A stretch of DNA of 64,000 nt from Faucicola sp041855445. Lineage in GTDB: Bacteria > Pseudomonadota > Gammaproteobacteria > Pseudomonadales > Moraxellaceae. The DNA is taken from positions 91,260 to 155,259 of the forward strand of contig JBHAEG010000058.1 of assembly GCA_041855445.1 (NCBI GenBank). The letters are read 5' to 3'. Positions 59,537-64,000 of this stretch are shown piece after piece. The notes beneath the pieces are model-generated. The model was not told the origin of the DNA and searched no databases. It saw only the letters and a list, made by a program, of their open reading frames with translations. Within the stretch, counting starts at the first letter, position 1. Each line of letters begins with the position of its first letter. The position numbers were made by a program, and so were the translations under genes.

Positions 59537-60648
59537 TCTGTATTTACACTTTGTTTTATAGGTATATCATCAAGCGGATAACCTCGACCAGCCATAGTTA
59601 AATAATATGCCACTAACACCCATAACAAAATACCCACAATGTATTTGATTTCGTTTGGAATAAGGGCTGATGATGACCAAAAAGCTTCCACAAATGCAGC
59701 TAAAAACGTCATAAAACTTGCACCAAGTAACATTTGAATGCTTTGTTTACCTGCCACAACAAATGCTTGCTTTCTTGAGTATGGATATGGCGCAATAAAT
59801 GGCTGTGCTAAACGTAATCCTGATGCACTGGCAATCACTGCTGCCACTAATTCTAAAGCACTATGTCCTGCCACAAATGACCAAAAAGTTTCGGAAAAAC
59901 CTAGCTGAGTAAGATGTCCTGCCACTGCACCAATGACAATACCATTGTATAAAGTAATAAAAATCGTGCCGACACCTGCAAATAAACCCATCGCATACAT
60001 TTGAAAATCAATACTAATATTATTATAAACATAATGTCCAAACATCATCATATCTGTGTCTGATTGACGACTCATTTCACGACCTAATGAATTATTACTT
60101 GGGTCGTACATATACTCCATTTCGGACACTTGCCATGCCGACATCACACTATAAATCAGTTCACTATTGAAATAACACGCTAACCCCATCACAATCAATG
60201 GTACAAAAAATAAGGCAAATGCTATCCAAAATAATACCTGATGTTGGCGTAAACGGGCAGGAAATACATAAAAAATAAACGTTAAAAATTGATGAATATA
60301 GTTTGATTGATTTTGATAAATTAACTGATGACCAATCATGACTCGTTGATGTAGCTGTGCAACCAACTGTGGGCTATAATGACGCTGACGAGCTAACGCA
60401 TAATGCTGACAAATCTGCCGATACAAACGTATCATTGGATAACTTGCCTGTCGTACTTTTTGTTTTTTTTCTTGTTTATCAACTATATCAGATAACGCGG
60501 TAGATTGAGACAATGCCAATTGGCTCATATCTATCCCCAAATCTTCACACAATTTATCAAAATCCTGCCAAATATTTTGATATTTACTAACAAAAGTAGA
60601 TTGTTTTACCGCAACAAAATCTGTCAATACTGATTTTTTGTGTTCCAT
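59533..60648 (-). CDS. Stage II sporulation M-like (DUF95) membrane protein
   Basis: A 371-residue protein. The basic N-terminus (FVSKYQNIWQDFDKLCEDLG) resembles the family, followed by six transmembrane segments with YNGIVIGAVAGHL and FVAGHSALELVAAVIASASGLRLA (in part) and PFIAPYPYSRKQA. These proteins occur next to RDD and MoxR genes in non-sporulating bacteria; the function is unknown. Confidence 0.87.
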   Translation of the reverse strand: MEHKKSVLTDFVAVKQSTFVSKYQNIWQDFDKLCEDLGIDMSQLALSQSTALSDIVDKQEKKQKVRQASYPMIRLYRQICQHYALARQRHYSPQLVAQLHQRVMIGHQLIYQNQSNYIHQFLTFIFYVFPARLRQHQVLFWIAFALFFVPLIVMGLACYFNSELIYSVMSAWQVSEMEYMYDPSNNSLGREMSRQSDTDMMMFGHYVYNNISIDFQMYAMGLFAGVGTIFITLYNGIVIGAVAGHLTQLGFSETFWSFVAGHSALELVAAVIASASGLRLAQPFIAPYPYSRKQAFVVAGKQSIQMLLGASFMTFLAAFVEAFWSSSALIPNEIKYIVGILLWVLVAYYLTMAGRGYPLDDIPIKQSVNTE

Positions 60649-61376
60649 TATCCTTGCCCTGTGATGTTTACTGGCGAAGATTTTTCTATCGTATCTTGTT
60701 GAAATCCAATAATTGTATTGGCATAACCTAAAATTTGTTCTGGCATTTGCGATGTAGACTTGCCTGCCAGCTCTCCCAAAATACCTGCCAATTCAAACTC
60801 TCGCTGACTCACCAAAGTATCCACCCTTTCTGCAAAGGCTAAAACAGCCTGTTGCTCATCAAGTTGCAAAGGCATGGGCAATGCAATAGGTGGTCGCTCA
60901 GGAATATCATAACCAACTCGATAATTATCCACATAAACGACCATCGTTCCTGCCACTATATCACCCAAACGCTTTGACGAACGATGAAACAACATACTGA
61001 TAATTCCTGCAAAAAATGCAAATGGCAAAAAGTCAGCAACTCTTAATAAATTACGTGTCATAGACGCTTGCCAGCGAATTGGCGTACCATCATCTTGACA
61101 AACCTGAATACCAAACTGTTTTTTGCCAATCGTTTGACCCCGTCCAAACACCTCAAACACCACAGGATAAAACCAATCTATCAAAAAATAGCTAATTAAC
61201 AACAAGCCAAAACCAAACTCATCAAAAAATGCTAATATCATTCTTAACCCATATAGCAACGCCATACGAATACAAAAATCAAGCAACCACGCACCCACAC
61301 GAGCTGTAATACCCGCAGGTACCAGCGATAGCTCAATGCCTTCTGGCGTTTGATGATGAGCCACATTATCTATCAT
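60648..61376 (-). CDS. RDD family membrane protein
   Basis: A 242-residue protein. The RDD domain has ARVGAWLLDFCIRMALLYG, FGRGQTIGKKQFGIQVC and LLRVADFLPFAFFAGIISMLFHRSSKRLGDIVAG (in parts), with three transmembrane helices. Its start overlaps the SpoIIM-like gene's upstream end by one base. The domain is implicated in transport, but the substrate here is not evident. Confidence 0.87.
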   Translation of the reverse strand: MIDNVAHHQTPEGIELSLVPAGITARVGAWLLDFCIRMALLYGLRMILAFFDEFGFGLLLISYFLIDWFYPVVFEVFGRGQTIGKKQFGIQVCQDDGTPIRWQASMTRNLLRVADFLPFAFFAGIISMLFHRSSKRLGDIVAGTMVVYVDNYRVGYDIPERPPIALPMPLQLDEQQAVLAFAERVDTLVSQREFELAGILGELAGKSTSQMPEQILGYANTIIGFQQDTIEKSSPVNITGQG

Positions 61377-61408
61377 AAATTACCAATTTATTTCACTAAA
61401 ATTATCTA

Positions 61409-62449
61409 TTATTCAACATATATTGCATTTTCAGATAATTTTACATATTCTGCATATGAGATACCACCTTGATTTTGTTGTTCATTATTAACAAGATTAT
61501 TTACTGATGTTGATTGCTGGTTATCACTAATACTGGCATTTTGTACAGGTATGCTAGGTTTTGGCATATCTTGCATAGCTGGCATTGCATTTTCAGCCAT
61601 TTGGCTTTCTGCCATGGCACTCTCTGCGACAGCACTTTCTGCCTGATTACTTTCCATCTGACTACCTGTTACCTCTGAATTATTTTGTTGATTAACTGTA
61701 TTAACTGCTTGTTCAGGCTTGACCTCAGCCGATTGAGCTACAGGGGCTGGCGTTACCAATTCAGTACTGGCGGGGGCAGTAGAAGCTGTTTGAGCAGGTG
61801 GTGTCGTTACTGGTACCTGTGCGGTAACAGGTTGAATTTGAGCTTGTTCCACTCGTTCAGTATAATTCACATAAGCTGGCAACATGATTGCACTTAAAAC
61901 ACCTACAATTCCCAGAAAAATTGGCAGTCCTACCCCTAGAATAACCAAAGCTCTTGATGGTGGTTTTGCAGGCAGTCCATAATCATTAATACCGTTATCA
62001 CCTCGCATAAATATTAAATATACCTGTAAAAACCACTGTACAATAGGCACAAGCAATAACAATGATAACCAACCTGACTTATTTAAATCATTCAAACGGC
62101 GAATTGTGGTAACAAAAGTGACGTATAACACAGCAGGCATCAAAACCAACAATAACACACTAAAAACCATCATCATTGAGCTAGACATCTGCCCTGTGGC
62201 TAAACTGGCAAATCCACCCAATACCAAAAACACCAATAGCATAATCAACAGTAAACAAAAATAGCATAATGTCGGATAGGCTAAATACTGAATACGTCCT
62301 ATCCGACCTGACATTGAATAAAACTTACTATCATTATATTGACCATCATAATCTACCCAATTCACCTGCGATGTTGGTGCGGTGTAAGGTGATGTATCCA
62401 TTGATGATGACGTTGGTTGTTTACCAAGCTTTGGAATTTTGATTGCCAT
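61409..62449 (-). CDS. DUF805 domain protein with low-complexity tail
   Basis: A 346-residue protein. DUF805 lies at about 40-170: FYSMSGRIGRIQYLAYPTLC, four helices, and RRLNDLNKSGWLSLLLLVPI. A fifth helix (ILGVGLPIFLGIVGVLSAIML) resembles a pilin-like membrane anchor. The remainder is Ala/Gln/Pro/Ser-rich with AESQMAE-type repeats. It is the first gene of the MoxR cluster, 32 bp before RDD. Confidence 0.8.
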   Translation of the reverse strand: MAIKIPKLGKQPTSSSMDTSPYTAPTSQVNWVDYDGQYNDSKFYSMSGRIGRIQYLAYPTLCYFCLLLIMLLVFLVLGGFASLATGQMSSSMMMVFSVLLLVLMPAVLYVTFVTTIRRLNDLNKSGWLSLLLLVPIVQWFLQVYLIFMRGDNGINDYGLPAKPPSRALVILGVGLPIFLGIVGVLSAIMLPAYVNYTERVEQAQIQPVTAQVPVTTPPAQTASTAPASTELVTPAPVAQSAEVKPEQAVNTVNQQNNSEVTGSQMESNQAESAVAESAMAESQMAENAMPAMQDMPKPSIPVQNASISDNQQSTSVNNLVNNEQQNQGGISYAEYVKLSENAIYVE

Positions 62450-62643
62450 AATATAAACCTTTTCTGAAAATACAACTTAGAATTTTTACCTATATAACCT
62501 AGCATTTATCACGCAATAACACCAATCAACTCATAACATCAAAACGCCCTCATATCAATTTTACCTTGTCACATCATGGTTATGCTAAGATACGTCTAAT
62601 TTTTACTATATTGTCATTTTCGTTACCATTTTAAGGAGTTAGC

Positions 62644-63597
62644 GTGACTTTACAACAAATTGAATATTTTATTCATGTTGCCAAAACTGGTAATTTTAGC
62701 CAGTCCGCCACTGATTTGGGCATTTCTCAACCCTCACTTAGCCGACATTTACAACAGCTAGAAACCATGCTGGGTGTTGAATTACTTGACCGTTATCATC
62801 GCCCAATGACTTTGACTGATGCAGGTAAGTTTTTTTTACAACATATTGAAAAAACTGTTCATGAATTACATCAAGTCATTGAATTAACAAAAAACTTTCA
62901 TCATGACAGCCAACGTAATCAGCTAACTATTGGCTTTGTTGCCTCTGTGCTTTATGGTTTATTACCCGAAATTATTTCTACATTAAAACAAGATTTACCC
63001 CATTTAGATATCAAATTAATTGAGGTAAGCTCTGACCAACAAATTACCGCTTTAAAAGCTGGTGAAATTGATGTTGGTTTTGGACGATTTTTGCATAATG
63101 ACCCACATATTCAACAAATTTTTTTGCGTCATGAACGCTTTGTGGTAGCACTACCTATCCATCACCCATTGGCAAATCGTGACCCTGAAGAGGGAATTTT
63201 ATTAAAAGAACTCACCAATGATACGTTAATTTTATATCATCGTACGCCATTACCTATGCAATCCCCATACCAACACACTGACCAACTACTTAACTTGTTT
63301 GAACAACATCATCTACGTCCACAACGCACCAGTAAAGCCCGTGATATTCAAATTGCATTGGGACTGGTATCAGCAGGGGAAGGCATTACGCTTGTGCCTG
63401 ACAGTTTAAAAACTGTGCGGACAGAACAAATTCATTATCATCGGCTGTATCATGAAAATGCAACATCGGCGATTTATATGAATATGCTCACCCATCGCCA
63501 TCATAACCATTTGAAAAACTTATTAAATGCCACTTATGATGTCTATGAACAAAAAGGCATTACTTATTTTAAATCTCCACTTTTAGCTAGTTTATAA
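62644..63597 (+). CDS. LysR-type transcriptional regulator
   Basis: A 317-residue regulator. The helix-turn-helix is FSQSATDLGISQPSLSRHLQ, with the linker helix and a substrate-binding domain of the CatM/BenM-like shape (GFVASVLYGLLPEII, LKAGEIDVGFGRF, VSAGEGITLVPDS). The start codon is GTG 62644, with AAGGAG five bases upstream. It lies 256 bp before prpB in the same orientation. Whether it controls the propionate genes is not shown. Confidence 0.88.
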   Translation: MTLQQIEYFIHVAKTGNFSQSATDLGISQPSLSRHLQQLETMLGVELLDRYHRPMTLTDAGKFFLQHIEKTVHELHQVIELTKNFHHDSQRNQLTIGFVASVLYGLLPEIISTLKQDLPHLDIKLIEVSSDQQITALKAGEIDVGFGRFLHNDPHIQQIFLRHERFVVALPIHHPLANRDPEEGILLKELTNDTLILYHRTPLPMQSPYQHTDQLLNLFEQHHLRPQRTSKARDIQIALGLVSAGEGITLVPDSLKTVRTEQIHYHRLYHENATSAIYMNMLTHRHHNHLKNLLNATYDVYEQKGITYFKSPLLASL

Positions 63598-63853
63598 AAC
63601 AAAAATGTAACAAATTATTTCAAAATTAGGGCTATATTAGAGCATTCTATGCAAAGTTAGAATATTCTTTGCAAAAAGCATGTAAAATATTAAAGATAAA
63701 ATTTACAAATTAAATAATTATATTTTTATTAAATAAATTAATTAATTTAAATTAATAAACTAAACAAGACAAATCAATTTTTTATCGTTATACTAACAAT
63801 CATTGAGATATAAAATTTCCATTCCTCTACTTTTACCATAAAAGGAAGTCATT
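63598..63853 (+). promoter_or_regulatory. AT-rich intergenic region before prpB
   Basis: About 256 bp, extremely AT-rich (runs of TTAATTAATTTAAATT at 63720-63760), with AAAGGAAG as the prpB ribosome site. TTAGAGCATTC/TTAGAATATTC near 63636-63666 forms a repeated GCATTCTATGCAAAGTTAGAATATTCTTTGCAAA-like pattern (two CTWTGCAAA copies), possibly a regulator site. No gene is visible. Confidence 0.4.
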
Positions 63854-64000
63854 ATGAGTAAAGTTTCCGCAGGTCGCAAATTTCGCGATGCCATCAATGA
63901 AGAAAAAGCAAATAACCGCCCACTACAAATCGTTGGTACTATCAATGCTTACACTGCCATGATGGCAACCCAAGTTGGACATAAAGCCATTTATTTATCA
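63854..64000 (+). CDS. prpB: 2-methylisocitrate lyase PrpB (5' fragment)
   Basis: The first 49 codons (MSKVSAGRKFRDAINEEKAN, LQIVGTINAYTAMMATQVGH, KAIYLS) match the start of the PEP mutase/isocitrate lyase superfamily member PrpB, which cleaves 2-methylisocitrate to pyruvate and succinate in propionate degradation. It continues beyond the window. Confidence 0.85.
   Translation, partial: MSKVSAGRKFRDAINEEKANNRPLQIVGTINAYTAMMATQVGHKAIYLS

Overview
The window reads as a chromosome segment of a gammaproteobacterium of the family Moraxellaceae, most likely Moraxella. It is AT-rich and carries a complete isc operon, the order cmk-rpsA-ihfB-lapA-pyrF, and housekeeping proteins of that character. 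The genus is my inference; no database was searched.

Bases 1 to about 26,770 are most of a lambda/HK97-like siphoprophage integrated at the 3' end of a tRNA-Leu(CAA) gene (26778-26864). The far end, with tail fibre and lysis genes, lies left of the window. Reading leftward on the minus strand are the integrase (25390-26604), then after the control region a cro-like gene, a replication module with an iteron-like candidate origin inside the initiator gene, a helicase loader, a VRR-NUC nuclease, a candidate late regulator, a Bro-N antirepressor, HNH endonuclease, terminase, portal, protease, capsid, head-tail joining, tail tube, frameshifted G/GT chaperones, a tape measure with a lytic transglycosylase domain, and tail-tip genes M, L, K and I. 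On the plus strand, 21663-24762 is the immunity block: two tandem CI-like repressors whose S24 domains both seem to lack the Ser/Lys dyad, a hypothetical gene, a secreted Gly-rich protein, a second operator-controlled promoter and an AlpA-like regulator. A shared half-site (TTTAGT) recurs at the operators. The antirepressor has a structured leader resembling C4 antisense RNA, and a second decayed copy of leader plus antirepressor lies beside the integrase.

Several cargo units lie against the direction of late transcription: two HigBA-type toxin-antitoxin pairs (115-717 and 12494-13157) and, the most striking object here, a compact type I-F CRISPR mini-array at 9271-9418. It has three degenerate 28-nt repeats at exact 60-bp spacing and two 32-nt spacers, with its own sigma70-like promoter and a 13-bp-stem terminator. 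Spacer 2 matches the 3' end of the phage's own capsid gene at 25 of 32 positions. Six of the seven mismatches are spaced as codon third positions, and the matched site has a 5'-CC PAM. This suggests a phage-borne guide against a related phage.

From 26957 on the sequence is chromosomal: fpr, trmO, a GspE/PilB-type ATPase, cmk, rpsA, ihfB, lapA, pyrF, a phosphatase, rpsT, an NAD(P)-binding protein, rraA, ilvD, a HIT protein, a membrane class III cyclase, then (minus strand) iscRSUA-hscBA-fdx, hupB, a large LysM transglycosylase, a CNNM/CorC-like membrane protein, an eight-gene MoxR/DUF58/DUF4129/SpoIIM/RDD/DUF805 cluster, a LysR regulator and the start of prpB.
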